Positions 23,201 to 37,000 of a stretch of 64,000 nt of DNA are shown piece by piece; position 1 is the stretch's first letter, and each line of letters opens with the position of its first letter. The translations under genes and the position numbers were made by a program. Source of the DNA: Heliopora coerulea (lineage: Eukaryota > Cnidaria > Anthozoa > Scleralcyonacea > Helioporidae); NCBI GenBank assembly GCA_030142905.1, contig JASJOG010000011.1, positions 1,240,001 through 1,304,000 on the forward strand, given 5' to 3'. The notes beneath the pieces were generated by a model that searched no databases, was not told where the DNA came from, and saw only the letters and a program-made list of their open reading frames with translations.

Positions 23201-25091
23201 TGCCTCTAACAAGGAGATGAAAAAGGAGGACGATAATGGTATAACTGAAATAATCAACGAAAAAGTGGCGAATGAAGCCAAGCTTAATGATGAAAAACAT
23301 GATGGGGAAAGTGACCCTGCTGATAGAATTTCGACGGATACAACGACTACCCAGTTTGTACCTGGAAACGTCGACCGAGATGGGATTTCTGAGTCTGCCG
23401 TGAAAAATACAGCAGTTACTAAAGTTAACCATTTGGTTATGGAAATCCCCGATATGACAAAGCCCAATTCAAAAGTGACTAATGCGGGTAAACATGGGAT
23501 TTGTGATAAATCAGAAGCTGTTTTAGACATCAGTTCAACGGAGCCGTTGAGAAACGAAAGTGAAATTTTTTCAGAATGGACGGAAAGTCGAGTCTCCGGT
23601 GAAACTCGGGAAAAGAACGAAACTGAAAAGGAAGAGGTGAACAAAGGACAGAACTGCGAAAGAAAAATGGATGCTAAGTCGATAGGTGAGGAAAAGATGG
23701 CAACTGATACCGCTGGCGAAAAAATAGGTGAAAAAAATGATCTGCAGGAGGATAGTGAAGTAAGGGAATGTCGTGTAAATGAAACTGGAGGATCAGAATC
23801 GGAAGTTCCGAAAAACTGCGGTAATGCTAACACCATGAACCACAAACACGACATGAAAACTTCTGATGTTGAATACCAAGTCGAAGATAATGACGATTAC
23901 CTGTTGTACTTAAAAGAAATTCTTCGTAGGATTCACCAGCGTTTCTATGAAGTTTTCGCCCAATATGAAAAGGCTAAAAGCCACGCGGATCGATGTGACG
24001 CACTTGCTGACCGGCGCACTGAAAACCCGCCAGATCTACGGTGCATTATGCCGGAATTACGATGCAGTGTTTTGCAGGGAACAAAAGTTGTCTTCACCGG
24101 CGTAATTCCAACCAATTGCCGCCATGAAGAAAGCCAGGCTTGGAAAATAGCGACGCAGTTTGGAGCGAGCGTCAGTAGGGACCTGTTGACGAGAAAAAAC
24201 ACAACTGACAAAAGCAAGCGGACGTCTCACGTGATTGCTGCGAGACCGGGCACAGAGAAGGCCTATCAGGCATCGCGTCTTCCCAACGTGAAACTAGTCA
24301 ACCCGGACTGGTTGTGGACGTGTGCGGAACGCTGGGAATGGGTCGATGAACGGTTATTTCCTGTGGAAGATTATGAGGAGTACAAATCTCGGAGAAACGA
24401 GACAGCGCCGTCGTCGAGGCGTGCAACTCCGAAGGGACAATTGCAAAACGATGGCAGCTCTAACGACGTAGACTCTTCGCAAAATAATTTCGTAGAAGTA
24501 CAAAGGAATTTTCAGAAGTCGGGAGACACGAGCTCAAGCGACAGTTTCAAAGAAGTTGTGAATCCGTTTCTAAATTTCTCTAGTGGTGAGATGGAAGCGA
24601 TGGATAAGGAGGTGGAGGATTTAATGAGGTCGAGCGAGGGAGAGGACGGTAATGTGGAGGAGGACCGAGATATCCTCGGAAGTGTGTCGAGTTCTAGTTC
24701 CACAGAAAACGGACGAAACAGCTCTGCGTCTGATGCTAGCTCGAGGACTGAGGGTGAGTTAAATAGCGTAGAACTAGAGAACCGTCTTGGAAATCTTCCA
24801 CGAATTACCAAGGGAACATCGGTGAAGTTTACAACCATAACGCAGACATTAGAGCGCCAAGGTGGACCGAAGGCATTTTCTAAACGCCGCAAGCTCGATT
24901 TCTGTGAGGATGTTCAATCGCCGGTGAAAAAAGTCAAGAGAGACGATTGTGTTAATATAAACACTGATGCGGGTTTTGGAACTTGTAGTGACGAGAGTAA
25001 CGGATCGGTCAGCACTGAAGAGGATGATGATGAAGATGGAGATGGCAATGACATGGCTGCCTTGTTAGAAGCTGCGATTTATCATACATAG
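17221..25091 (+). CDS. CTDP1: RNA polymerase II subunit A CTD phosphatase (FCP1)
   Basis: Nuclear Ser2/Ser5-CTD phosphatase that recycles RNA polymerase II with TFIIF. Exons 17221-17468, 19300-19383, 19846-19936, 20627-20752, 22204-22445, 23015-25091; phases all join, giving 955 residues (human 961). Residues 1-90 form the biotinyl/lipoyl-like N-terminal domain (WKVATNQKVPKGSILAVYK). A Cys pair lies in DMCAECGVDL near residue 105. The FCP1 homology domain holds the catalytic DLDQTL at 165-170 (nucleophile D165, acid/base D167) and the late aspartates IIDDRED at about 276-282. A Glu/Lys-rich disordered linker follows, then a BRCT domain at about 612-712 (KVVFTGVIP, LVNPDWLWTCAERW). The acidic end TEEDDDEDGDGNDMAALLEA resembles the TFIIF-binding tail. 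The last exon carries 72% of the protein uninterrupted. An in-frame ATG at 17059 exists, but 17221 has the better context and family agreement. Intron 1 holds Penelope-like debris and intron 5 a homopurine tract. Confidence 0.97.
18321..18548 (-). pseudogene. Penelope-like GIY-YIG endonuclease fragment
   Basis: Minus-strand reading gives SCVVYSYTCQCCSTLYVGQT, then SSILTHLTKTGHTASLNDF. YSYTC...LYVGQT is the GIY-YIG core and the SSILTHL...NDF block is typical of Penelope-like endonucleases. It is a fragment of about 70 codons in CTDP1 intron 1. Confidence 0.75.
18595..18860 (+). pseudogene. Inverted copy of the same endonuclease fragment, with stop
   Basis: Plus-strand reading repeats the neighbouring fragment (CVVYS, stop, TCQCCSILYVGQ, then SSILTHLTETGHTASLNDF) and extends further (EILSSCSSASELLARESLI). 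The Tyr-Thr region carries a stop. With the minus copy it forms a head-to-head inverted repeat of about 200-bp arms. Confidence 0.75.
18912..19020 (-). mobile_element. Half fold-back element with hammerhead-like core
   Basis: Same family as 63343-63566: CATGTTGGTGATGGTAGATC ... CCTCGGTGGTAGCCATCTTC. On the minus strand GACT, CTGAAGA (19008-19002), a pairing segment, GAAAT (18981-18977), GTC and AGTC keep the hammerhead order; the usual GAAAC is GAAAT here. It sits next to the Penelope-like endonuclease fragments. Confidence 0.65.
21925..21985 (+). repeat. Dispersed repeat shared with 41845-41900
   Basis: TTTTACTCTGGTTAACGC, GGACGATTTTGCTTGTCAAA and GGGAGAGGTCCCC match, with substitutions, the segment near 41845 (ACTCTGGTTAACGCCAGACA, then TCGTCAAAGGGGGAGCCCCC). 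Identity of the element is unknown. Confidence 0.6.
22560..22800 (+). repeat. Homopurine (G/A) tract in CTDP1 intron 5
   Basis: About 240 bp almost entirely purine on the plus strand (GAAA, GGAA, GAGG units, with short GAAC units), lying between CTDP1 exons ending 22445 and starting 23015. ORFs rich in Ser-Phe-Leu on the opposite strand are shadows of it. Confidence 0.95.
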
Positions 25092-26242
25092 TAATTTTTT
25101 TCTCTTTTGTCTTAATGTTTTAATGGGGTTTTTTTTCTGAATTCGCACGATTTGTAACTGCAATTAAGAGATACTTTTATATATGTACACACGCAAAGTC
25201 CTCTCTTTTACTCCAAGTGATCGCTTCACGCGGTCTTGAGAAGCCTTTGCATTTGCTCATCTTCGAAAGTCCATGAATCCTGAAATATTTCGTTACACCT
25301 GGTGTCTGAGGAAACGTTTTGAATAGTCCTTGTAACGAAAAATAGTGTTGAAAAACAAAACAAAAAAAACCCAAAACACTTGTTTTTGTATTAAATTCTA
25401 TGATTTCACAGTGGTGGACAAATTCAGTGATGTCCAGCATATAGTTCACTTAATAAAATTGGATTAATATATCTTTTATTTCCCTTTGAATTCCCTTTGA
25501 ATTGCTCTAACTTAAGGCAAGGATGAAAGCTGCAACATTGAACGTAATTTATAAACAGCATGGACGAAGATGAGGTTTTGAGGCAGCACACAACATTAGA
25601 GATGAAGTTTGGGTAACCCACTATCTTACCCGGTAGGACTGGTCTTCTGTTTGCTGTCGAGGGGAGTCTGGAGAGACACCCTGCCTGGAAAGAGTTTAAA
25701 AAAAGTAAGGCCAAGATACCTTGGGTTGGGCGTTTCTTCCACTATGCAGGCGCGATAGGTGTGTTTACACCCCCCTTGGCCGAGTAGATTCGCCCACTGG
25801 GAACCGATGGTTCAAAAGCACATGAATTTTTTAAACGGTAACTCATGGTTGTGTTCTAATTCAGTTATTGTATAGTTTGGAAGTTAGAGCCAATGAAGTC
25901 GTAGTATTCAAAACCTCGTTGGGGATGATGCAAATGTAACCTGTAGGAGCTCAGCCCTTCTGCAGTCGTCAGCATCCCAGAACAAAAATTCTGTGATCCG
26001 GGCCTGTTATGCCTTCACAGGCTTTTGTGAGGTTCTTTTATCAGAATATAAAATAGAATGTAACCCGAATAATAACATCTTGAAAACTTGAGACTTATGT
26101 TAAATCAGGATGATGGAGCGAATGAGCGATTTTTCGACTTTATTTCGATCAGAAATCTGGTTAATTTGATCAGATTTCGCCATCTTGAAATAACCACCAG
26201 TGAGATATCATTCTGCTTTGGTCGTAGCTAGAATGTATACTT

Positions 26243-26345
26243 GAGAAGGAGGATTAGGATTGGGATCAAGATTAGGATTAGGGTTAGTTCTAGCCCTGGC
26301 CCTTGCCCTAACCTTAACCTTAAATCTAATCCTGATCCTCAGGTA
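26243..26345. repeat. Inverted telomere-like stretch
   Basis: The left part carries GGATTAGG and GATTAGGGTTAG units; the right part carries CCCTAACCTTAACCTTAA and AATCCTGATCCT. They form an imperfect palindrome of TTAGGG-like sequence. Intergenic. Confidence 0.75.
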
Positions 26346-27417
26346 TACCTTCTAGCCAAGACTATTCTGCTTTCACTCAAACTTGTATGCGGTGTGTATT
26401 GGACTTTAATAATAGTACTGCTACAAAACAAATTGAAAGCGAGCGCGATGAAAATATTGTCCCCTTCTGAAAGTCGTGATCCTGAACTAATTCTAAGAAA
26501 GCAATACCCGTGTTTCATCGGAAGAACTAAAAATCTCTATTACAAGGAACTCGGTCAGAAGGAAATTCCCAAAAGACCTAAACTCGTTTACTGAAGCAGG
26601 AACTTGCACTGGGGACAAATTTGGAACACTTGGAAGCGAAGTCACTTCAGGTAACTTATCTCCATAAATAACCCTTAACCCTGTAATTTACCCAAAAAGT
26701 GATGTGACAGAAATCCGGGGTGACGCAGAAATAGCCTCCGTTTATTTAATTGCAACTGCATATCCAGTTGTGTCTGAACTTTCGATCACTTGCATTTATT
26801 CCCCGTTGGATGAAAAATACTTATGAAATAAGAATTCCCATAAATTATTCCATATGTTGAACACCGGAACTTTGAAGTTGTTCTTTAGATGAGTTATTTA
26901 GAACCAAATAGAGAACAAAGGAAAAACAAAGACAACAATGAACAAAAGAAAAAAAATTCATGCGTTAAAGGGTCTCACCGGAAAAGCACCTGCTTCTTCG
27001 CAGGGAAAATCTTGCATTATAAAATCTATGTGACGTGCTTATAAAAACAGTGGTATTGATAATTACAATAAAAATAATAATAACAACAATAAAAGTAATA
27101 ATAGTAATATGTTTATTAGTGCTTGTTACACTGTTAAGTAAAGGTTAAATAATCGATGGTCACCAGCGATGTTAAATCCTTTATCACACGAGTGCACATT
27201 GATTGACCACCTTATCTCATGGCTCACCCACAATGAAATGAGATTGTTTTCTGCAGGTAGAAGAAACGTGACTTTAGAAATTAAGGTATTCACTCGTTAG
27301 AATGCGATACGCAATTTATCACATTGTTTTGAAAGGAGAGCAGCGTGATAAGTGGTTATCACACTCTTTTGAAAGGTTATCAAACTCCTGAATGCTAATG
27401 AGTGGAATAAAGGATTT

Positions 27418-27684
27418 TAAGCCTGGTTCACACGAGCGACATAAGCATAAGGACAAGATCAGAACGAAAACAAAGCGTGATATCTCCTCAGAGACTTGCG
27501 AAGATAAAACAACAAGAATTTTCCTTTGTTTCGTCTTTTGTTCGGCTCATGGCTTATGCTTGGACTATGATCTTATGCTTATGATTACGACGATCCTTAT
27601 GTGGCAGGCTTAAATTCATTCCAATGTTTTGTCTTTTGTTTTGTCCTTATGCCTATGCTTATGCTTACGAGTGAACCAGGCTTA
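27418..27684. mobile_element. MITE with TIR TAAGCCTGGTTCAC
   Basis: Begins TAAGCCTGGTTCACACGAGC and ends CGAGTGAACCAGGCTTA. Both arms also share CATAAGCATAAGGAC, so much of the 267-bp element is palindromic. No coding capacity. Intergenic between CTDP1 and TOX4. Confidence 0.85.
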
Positions 27685-28099
27685 ACGCTTCGGTTAAAAC
27701 AACGAATAGTGTGGGTATGTCATGAGAAACATGAGATAACATAGAATTACTAGTAATATTGCAATAATGAACCAATAACAATGATAAACATACATCACCA
27801 GCGTTGTGACGAATTTAAGTAATTTACTCACGAAGTCAGTGTGGCTTTAATTTTTACCTCACCTCTTTCGTACAATTAAGAAAAAACTCTCGATAAACAA
27901 AACTAGGAGTACTTTAGAATGGCCAACAAAAGATTAGTTGAAGCTATAAATATGTCACAATTTGGTTGGAGTAGGAGCCTGGGAAGTAAAAGTGATGATC
28001 GGCATGTTCTGATCGGCGAATTCCGGAACATTCCGGGTGAACGTCCTTCCCACTGAACTTTGCTGCAGTAATGGAAAGGTGACGGTGGAACAACTTGCG

Positions 28100-31000
28100 A
28101 TGGCGTCCAATTCAGAAGCAAATTTACCAAGTGATTTTGATATAGATGAGGTCATAAATTGGGATGAACATAATTATTCATCCAAGGTCTGCTCAATGAT
28201 CACAAAGGAAACGCACAAAATTGTACTGGTAAACAAGAAAAGGGCTGACATGAACACTATTTGTCTGTAGATAGGTAGAGAGAGTTCGTGCTTTTACACA
28301 CTCTCGTTTCTCGTTCTCTTTCCTTTTAATGACTTGAGATCGTTCATTATAACTAGCATACCACAAAGAAGCGGGTCCGATAAATTTTTGTAAATGATAA
28401 GGACCGCTTTGAGTCTAAAGTGTCCAGGGAAAGCCTAACAAAACAGCAGAATGAACTAATGAACCACGACACAAACAATAGCGCGTTGGATCGTTGGTTA
28501 ATGTATTTTGTGGTGTATTCCCAAAGGTTTCCAGGCTTGAATTGATGGTAAATTTTGCTTGAATCGTTTGACTACAGTTTAAGAAGGCGGTCGTGGGACC
28601 TAATTCGGAATGAATGAATTTTCTTGGCGAACACAAGGAGTGAACAGCGAAGCTTGGGTGGTGCAGTCGACATCCGACTGCAAGGGCAGTAGGTTCCTTC
28701 GACTTTAACGTTCGGTAAGGTCTAAGCGATTACAGAGATGTTTTTCAATCCGTCGTTAAGGCGTAAAAAGAGAACAACGCATAAGTCGTTCAATTTTTCT
28801 GTGAGAAAGGTTAGTATGTTGGTGGTGAAACCGAACTAGAGTAAAATTTTCAACTTCTTGTCGGGCGAGAACCGGTGGTCACCTGGCAATATCAATATCA
28901 ATAATTTACGTTTTAAGCTATAACAATTGATATCGTGTCGCATGTTCATACGAATTACATGACATTTCGAGTTACACCGTAGACTTTAGAAAATTCGGTC
29001 AGAAAACCAGTCCAATAATTTATGTACGGAGGTTATGTGGGTTGATGTGACACGTTTGAGAGGGTATTAAAAGGGAAGAAGACGATGCGAGAAATGCGAG
29101 AGAGGGCATGACGATTGAACTGGGCGACAAACTTTAATATAAGTGCAGTAACATCCATATTTTAATTCCTGGTTGTTTTAATGTTTATTTGCACACTTAT
29201 TGACAAACTAATCTTTAGTCTATCACAATTTTTAGCTACGTTTCTTCGATGAACATTGAATACGTGTAGCAGTAAATTGGAACGAAAATTCAAAAGCCCT
29301 TTGTTCTGTTGTCACATGTCATGGCCATGTTGACTCCACCCCGATGATCAGACCATTTCCTAATATGGTCATGCTGGCCTTCCTCTATTAACATTTCGTA
29401 GTGCGTGGGCTATAGTTTATTCAGATGAGCCAATGAGCGTTCTTGTTGACTGGAAGAAAAACATCAATGCATATTATTTACACCTGTACGCACAAGCCCC
29501 ATGAATAATCAGAGAATAAGGAGGTTTATTTGTCAGGAATAAGGCCAGAGCTATTTCAATGTTCTAAGACTGAAATTAAATAATTTTCAAGGAAACCATA
29601 TGCTGTAATTGATTTGGAAAATTTAGGTACAAAGGTCATTGACTGGAAGAAGACTTAGTAGAAGACTGAAATAGTGTTCTTCTTAAAATAGATTCATTAT
29701 GTAAAACATGATGTTCTAATCTTGTTCATACAAGATGTTGGGCAATTCATTATCATGGGTATACTATTGATTCAAGATTCAAGTTTACACATTTAAAGAT
29801 ATAGTATTTACACAATTATACAGGCAATAATATTTCCCACACTTTGTAAGGGTTAAGGCTTTAGTGGCAATTTAAATAATGGAATTTTGGGTGGCAATTT
29901 GAGTAAATAAACAAAAATGGCTAATTGAAGTAGCAGCTAAATTTAAACCTGGATAATATTCACCAGCCACTCTGACCCTATAATTTGCATTGTATTGTAG
30001 GTGATACGAGAGATTGATAATGGGGAATGTGGTTGATGTTTTGTCAATTATAATTTTTTTGTAATTGAGCCATATAATAATTCAATGCATAATCATTAAT
30101 CCAGCCTTGTAATCTTACAAACCCGTGCAAAGCTATATAAAGCAAATATTCTGAAGTATATTAATTTTTGTATTACACTTCTATTGAAAACATATGAGGA
30201 AATTGTGGAAGTTAGTAAGAATCTACAAAATATGTAAACTGTTTATTTCTGTAACCAATATTTGAATTAGTATTGCTTTAGGTACTGGTATCTGACATTT
30301 TTCTCAGGAGATATGAGAAGGGATGAAATCTAGGCAGTAGACTTAAAAGCCCACTAGGTCATATCAACAAAATTTACAGTTGACAATGTAAAACACCATC
30401 ATCCTATCATATAATGAAGTGAAAAATAGTGGAATGCCAGCCTCAATTGATTATCAGTCTTACTGTGCAAATCCTTTCTATTGACATTTACTTATATTCC
30501 TTTTGCAAAGTTCACAGTCTTAGAACCCAGATCATGTTTTTTACCATTGATTATTTTGTTTTAGGACATAGGATTTCAGCTTCCATCCTTGGGTCTACCA
30601 AATGAAGTGAAGACATCACAAAATACCAGTAGTATACCATCAACAGTTGTATCAAGCCAGCAAACAACACTTTCTGAGACACAGGTAACATTCAAATCAT
30701 GACATGAGGTTCATGCATTGTCTTGAAACTTCCAACTGCATTTGCAACCATTTAGAGATTTAGCAGTTACATTAGTTTGCAACTGATAACAGTTTCACCT
30801 TCATGAAACAAGTACTGGCTTTTTGAAGTGAGCCAGATGGCAGTTCCTTGAGCTATGTCCCCTAAAAACTAAGTGTTCCTCTTCAGGACTGTAAACCTAG
30901 TTTAAACAACCCATAACTTGAAAATATTGATCTTAGCTTGAAAAGTTCATTAAGGCAAAATTTTGGTAAAATTTAATATCAACACAAGGACATTGTTTAC

Positions 31001-34000
31001 CCAGAATGTAAAATGGTCTACCTACCACTGAGAGTTAGTTAAAAGGATACCTTGGCCAAATCAAGTCTGCTTTTTTCTCAACTTAAAGGCCCTTAAATGA
31101 CAGCAAATGTACAAAAAACACTCTGACTGGAAGTTTACTACAATTGCTTCTGGGCATTTTTGAGTCAGTTTCAATAGTATTTTGTTGCATTAAAACTTAC
31201 ACTACATTTTCAATGGATTTCTTTATAGAATACAAGTCAATCCTTGTACACATTATTTGGGGAAACAAGTAATGCAGCACCAATCAGAAATCCCAAAAGC
31301 CATGGATTTCAATTGCAACAGTCCATGGTATCACCACCAGCACCAACTTTTCCTTCGGAAAGCCTTGATATCCCACCAATCACCCCTCAGACATCAAATC
31401 CTTCATTACTGAGGTTTTCATCTGACCACATACAAAATGCCACCTTGCCAAATTCAATTCGTACGCAACAATTACAAAATATACAAAACACAACAAACAT
31501 GTTGACTGAGAGCGTCTCACATTTCACGGATCATACCATAGATGAAAACGCTGATCTTGTTGAGGGACCCCTTGATAAGATTGTCGACCAAATTATGGAT
31601 CGGGAATTGAATGAAGCAATAATGAAAACATCCACACTATCAAACACATTTGGTCAACATCCAACCTTTACTAATACACCAAGCCAAGTGCCATCATCTT
31701 GTGCAGGCAGTTTTCAGCATGGTGTAGGTGGTCATGATACAACCAACTCGATACCAGCCACTCAGAGTGGTAGTACCCAGACTGTTCAGAAAAATTTGCC
31801 TGCTCACTCTCAGTCTCAATTCACATTGCAGCCACCAGGCTCTGTTAGTTCAAAGGTAGTTAGATCCCTTGCACAAGCATCTGTTGCAGGATTAACCCAG
31901 AATAGATCACAGCAAAAAGCAGGTGCATTACAAAATGTTAACAAAATTGAAGAACTGTTAAACTTACAAGAATCTGCCAGTTCATCAACATCCAAAGTGG
32001 AACAAAAGCAATTTTTAAATCAGCTATCAAAACCTGCTCAAACTTCTTTTTCCTCAGCGAACCCAGCCAACAATGGAGTTTCTACTGCTTCAAGGGGAAA
32101 TATAAATTTGACCTTACCACTTGACATCAAAATTTTACAGTCTCAGACTCAAACAAATTCTCAAAATGAGTTAAACAGGACCCAGAATAATAATCCACAA
32201 AAATTGGCCTTTGTAACTTCTGTGGGCACCAGTTCCTCAACTAACTCAGCATCTCAGATAATTAAAAGTCAAGGTTTAAACATCCAAAGGAGTTTAGCAA
32301 AGCAAGGAACAGGAATTCTTTCTTCTGTACATGAGACATCAAGTCAGAACATTTCAAGAACTGGTAGCCAAGCAGATGTGAGCAATATGCAAGCACTTCT
32401 ACAGACATTGGCTAGAACACCCGGTCTTTTATCCAATTCCAACCAAAGTTTGAGTAAAACAGGAATAAATAATTTGCCATCCCAGCTTGGGACATCACTA
32501 CCTACTGTTGCAGGAACAAAGCCCAATTTAATGCAAGGATCCGTTACCACCAAAACAAATCAACGAGACAATAATTTTTCTATTTTTAAAGAGACCAGTA
32601 GTTCATCCAATCCATCAAATAGTTTGCCAACCCATCTTGGGAAATCACAATCTACAGTTTCAGTGACAAAGTCCAGTTTAATGCAAGGAAATGTCACTCC
32701 TAAAACAAGCCAACTTACGAGTTTTTCTATTTTCAATGAGGAGAGTACTTCAGCCAATTCATCAAATAGTTTGGCATCTCATCTTGGGACATCACAATCT
32801 ACAATGTCAGGAACAAACTCCAGTTTAACTCAAGGAACCATGACACCTAACACAAGTCAACTTAATAAGAATTTTTCCATTTTTACAGAGGCTGGTTCTT
32901 CATCCATTCCAACCAACAGTATGACATCTCATCTTGATGCATTACAGCCTGCAGTTTCAACAACAAAGCCCAATTTAACTCAAGGAAGCACAACCCCTGA
33001 CACAATTCGGCTTAACAAGAATTTTTCCATTTTCACCGAGGCCAATACTTCAACCAAACTATCAGACAGTATGATAGCTCATCTTGATACATTACAGTCC
33101 ACAATTTCAGCAACTAAACCCAATTTGACTCAAGGAAACATGGTGCCTGACACAAGTCAGCTTAAGAATTTTTCAATTTTCACAGAAGCCAATACTTCAA
33201 CTAATCCATCAACCAATACGAAGTCCCATTTTTCTACATCACAGGCTAATGTTTCAGCAACAAATTCCAATTTAACTCAAGGAACCATGAACCATAACAC
33301 AAGTCAACTGAACAAGAATTTCCCCATTTTCACAGAGACCAGTTCAGTAAACAAGTCATCAAACAACATGTCATCCCATCTTGGTACGTCACAGCCTACA
33401 TTTTCAGCTACAAAACCCAATTTAACCCAAGGAATCATAAACCAAATACTTCAGTCCATTCCTAAGCAAACCGGGTCTGAACCCGGTACTGCACTTATTT
33501 CAAACCAAACACTTCCTGCAGTGGCTTTAGCACAATCTATTGCAACTACCTCTCTGAAAATTACATCACCATCAGCCAATATTTCAAGCACATTTCAACT
33601 ACAAATTTCCGAGCCAAGTCAAAATGTTTCCTCTCTCCAGGGTACAATCTTTAGTCAGGCATCCCCTCGTTTGTCAACATCAAATGGACAAAGTGTTACC
33701 CCTACTAGTTCGAACATGCATGTCTTCTCCAAGTATCAACTCGGTCAACCTAAAGTATCAGGGATTGTTTCAAAAACATCTGGGACTTCTTCAATGATGT
33801 TTACCCTCTCCCCAGGCTCTCAAAGTGCTACCACTTTGAAAGCATTATCTGTTGCAGGGAAGGATAAACTTGCTGGACGTCAAATCTTTCTTCTGCAACA
33901 ACCAAGGCAGATGCTAAAGAATCCAAAGCAACAACCTGTGAAGATAATATTTGTCAATGATGGGTCGGTTCGCCAAGTTGTCTCTGGTCCACAGAAGTCA

Positions 34001-37000
34001 AATGCAGGATCATCTTCCACTGCGATGGCGAGTAAGCAAAGCCCTGTGCAGGCAGAAGTGCAAAGACCAAGTAAGTGGCTCACAGTATTCAAAAAATTTG
34101 GATAATCTTCCATAATTGAAAACATGATTATGCAATGAAGAAGCAAATGCACATTGGATTGGGTGGAGCTGGGTTTCCCTTAGATTTACAATATAGCAAG
34201 TAATTCTAATTCAGGGATTGTAGGCATTACAGTTCTAGTGGGGCAGCCGTAATACAGCAAGAGAGGAGAGTAACAGTAGGAGGTGAGATGAGTGTTCAAT
34301 GCTCTGTCAAGTTCTAGTCACAAAGTGTAAGGTGTTTAAAAATATACTTGTTATTATAATATTGCACCCTTACAAAATGTTCCCTGACAGTTGTCTTCAA
34401 GGTCAAGGGGAACCCTCAAAAGATCAGTCACCACCACCAACAATCTTAAGCCTGGTTTCCATGTAACTTTGTCTTGTCATTTCTTGTTTTTTTACCTGTA
34501 ATCACAAAAGCAATGGAAAAGTCACTGCTTTTTCATGTTCTTTTATTGTTTGAGGTAGGTAAACCATGGTTGATTTTGAGAGCAGTTGATTGCTCAAAGA
34601 CCAATAGTGAATTATTTTTCCTAACAATGTCGTATTTTTCATTTGCTCCTCAATGTATTTAAATGCACAGAAAAGCAATATCAAGAAAAAGCCACATGGA
34701 AACCAGACCTTATTTTAGATTACACTAATGTAGATAATCAACTTGAGTTGTTGAGTGTGAGTGGCAGTGTAAAAGTTCAAATCATCATTTTTTTAGCTGA
34801 AGCTACATCTTCAATGTCCAGCCCCTTTAGTCAAGCTTTTCACAAATTCACAAACTTTAATAAGTCTATTTTTTTGTTGTTTTTTGAATAACCAATGCTG
34901 ATTGAATGTCAATGTAATTACACCATGAAAATTAAGTGCAAATAGGTTAAATAGCAGGCAAGATGAGGACATTGGAATAATTTCCTTTTACAAATTACAA
35001 GATGGAAGTATTTTTGGAATTGCTCCTGAGATTTGAATCAGAAACAAAATTTGTGGTTTGTTGAAGAAAATTGTTTTCCAATGTTCATATGTTAACAACT
35101 TATTAGACTGTATGCCAGTTTTTTTTTTAATTTTGTGATGTTCTTTTAGCTTGTCAAATGTTGTCAAAGTGAAAATTTATGCTTTATGATCATGATAAGA
35201 CTTCACAGGCATCACTCTATTCGAATCTTCATTTTTGCTTCCAGCAAACACTGTTCAACCTGTACAAAGCCCAGGTACTCATACTCCTGAAGGTTCCCCA
35301 TCCAGCATTAACAGCAGTGACAGTGATGTTCTCCCTATTGCTGTAATAAAGAAAACAGAAGCTTTAAAAAAGAAAGAGAAACCAGATGGAGCAGTGGAAA
35401 AGAAAAAGAGGGGTGCTAAGCGGAAAAAAGATCCAAATAAACCTGTCAAGTAAGAACAGAAGTACACTGTAGAAATGTTACCCTTCCAGGCAACTTTGTA
35501 GATGTGACCCCTGTATGGATGAGGATGGCAAGACCCTTGGTTGGGATTTGAGTTAGGAATAGAATTGGGAATGAAAGTGGGATTAGAATTCATTTTCAAA
35601 TTGGGATTTGAGTTGGGATTAGGGTTAGGATTTGGATATTAGGGTTACTGCAAAGATTTTGTGCATGATATTTGAAGCTTTTAGTTTATAATGCTACCTT
35701 GTTTAAACTGTTTCAGGCCCTTATCAACTTTTCAGAGATTTTTCCAAAAGACCCAGGCTGTCATTCGTCAGCAAGATCCTAATGTAAGTTAAATTAACAA
35801 CACATTGTAAGAAGTGTACACGAATTAGAGTAAATTCAGTTAGTGGAATATTGTTATATATTCTTCAGACAGACATTAACTCATTAAGGGCCAGGGCATA
35901 TCCCCTTGACAAGTAAAGTTTTCTCATGTTGGCCATGGTAAAACTATAGTGAGCCCTTGCCCCTTGATGGGTTAAACCATGACGTGATATATGAACAATA
36001 AGAATTTGATTTAAAAAATGAGATCACTGGAGTAAAATGAAATTGTCTGAAGTGTGTAGTTTGGTCACAGTAGAAAAGGTGAACTGCTTTGCTGGTGAAA
36101 TGGTACTGTGTAGGTTTAAGTGTGAGTATTTTTATAGCATTTTAATTTCAATCCATCCCTATAGGCTTCTTTCTCAGAGGTTTCCAAGATTGCAAAGCAA
36201 ATGTGGGAGAATCTTGGAGCAAAAGAGAGGAAGGTATGCTTTTAGGGTTCTTAGAATTTTTTTCTCCATCCTGTAAACCTAAAAAGGTATATTTTGTGGG
36301 ATTGTTTTTGATTAAACACTGCAGTGGCAGATCCAGGGTGGGACCCAGAGGACTTGGGGCCCCCTTTCAGTAAGATAATAACATAAAATAGTAATTTATG
36401 ATGAATTTGCTTGCTAGCTGAAAAAGTAGGAAAAGAAAACAGCTACAAGTGTTCATCTTCCAAATGGTGTATAAATGCAAGTTAAAAAGTTTTAATATGT
36501 ATGTATATGTATATGTATATGTATACATATGTATAAGTAGTATTTCATATACAAGTATGTAGTTGCTTGTTCTGGTAAATACTATACATGCACACTTGAG
36601 TATTTCAGTGGACACTAAAAGCAATCTCAAATGACTAAACGCATGATTTGTCTGGAGAAGTTGAGAGCAGGAGAGGAAATTTTACAGTTTAATTACTACT
36701 CCTAGGCTGCCCCCCCCCCTCCTACAAGTCAAGTCTGAATCTGCTAGCGAAACAGGGTAGTGCGGTTTGTCTCACTGATTGGTTTCAATTATCTGATGCA
36801 GGTTTATCAAGATGAGTGGCGTACTGAGAGAGCCCAGTATAAGAAGGCACTTGAAGAATACAAAGCTGGTTTAAATGAAGATGAAGTGGTAGGTTTTTCT
36901 TATAAAATAACATGAATCCCCATAAGTGAGAGTATTGCTAGCATTACTAATTGTCTAGGAACTTTGGTCACCATGAAATTGTAAAGTTTAAATATGTCTT

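Larger units (their letters stand above)
25092..28099. other. Intergenic region CTDP1-TOX4
   Basis: Three kb after the CTDP1 stop. An AATAAA at 25452-25457 is a possible polyadenylation signal. The region holds a telomere-like inverted stretch (26243-26345) and a MITE (27418-27684); no convincing exon was found in the remainder. The TOX4 5' UTR and promoter must lie toward the right end. Confidence 0.5.

Noticed and set aside
26241..26594. 117-codon plus-strand ORF
   Set aside because: Begins in telomere-like repeat; no recognisable domain or splice context.
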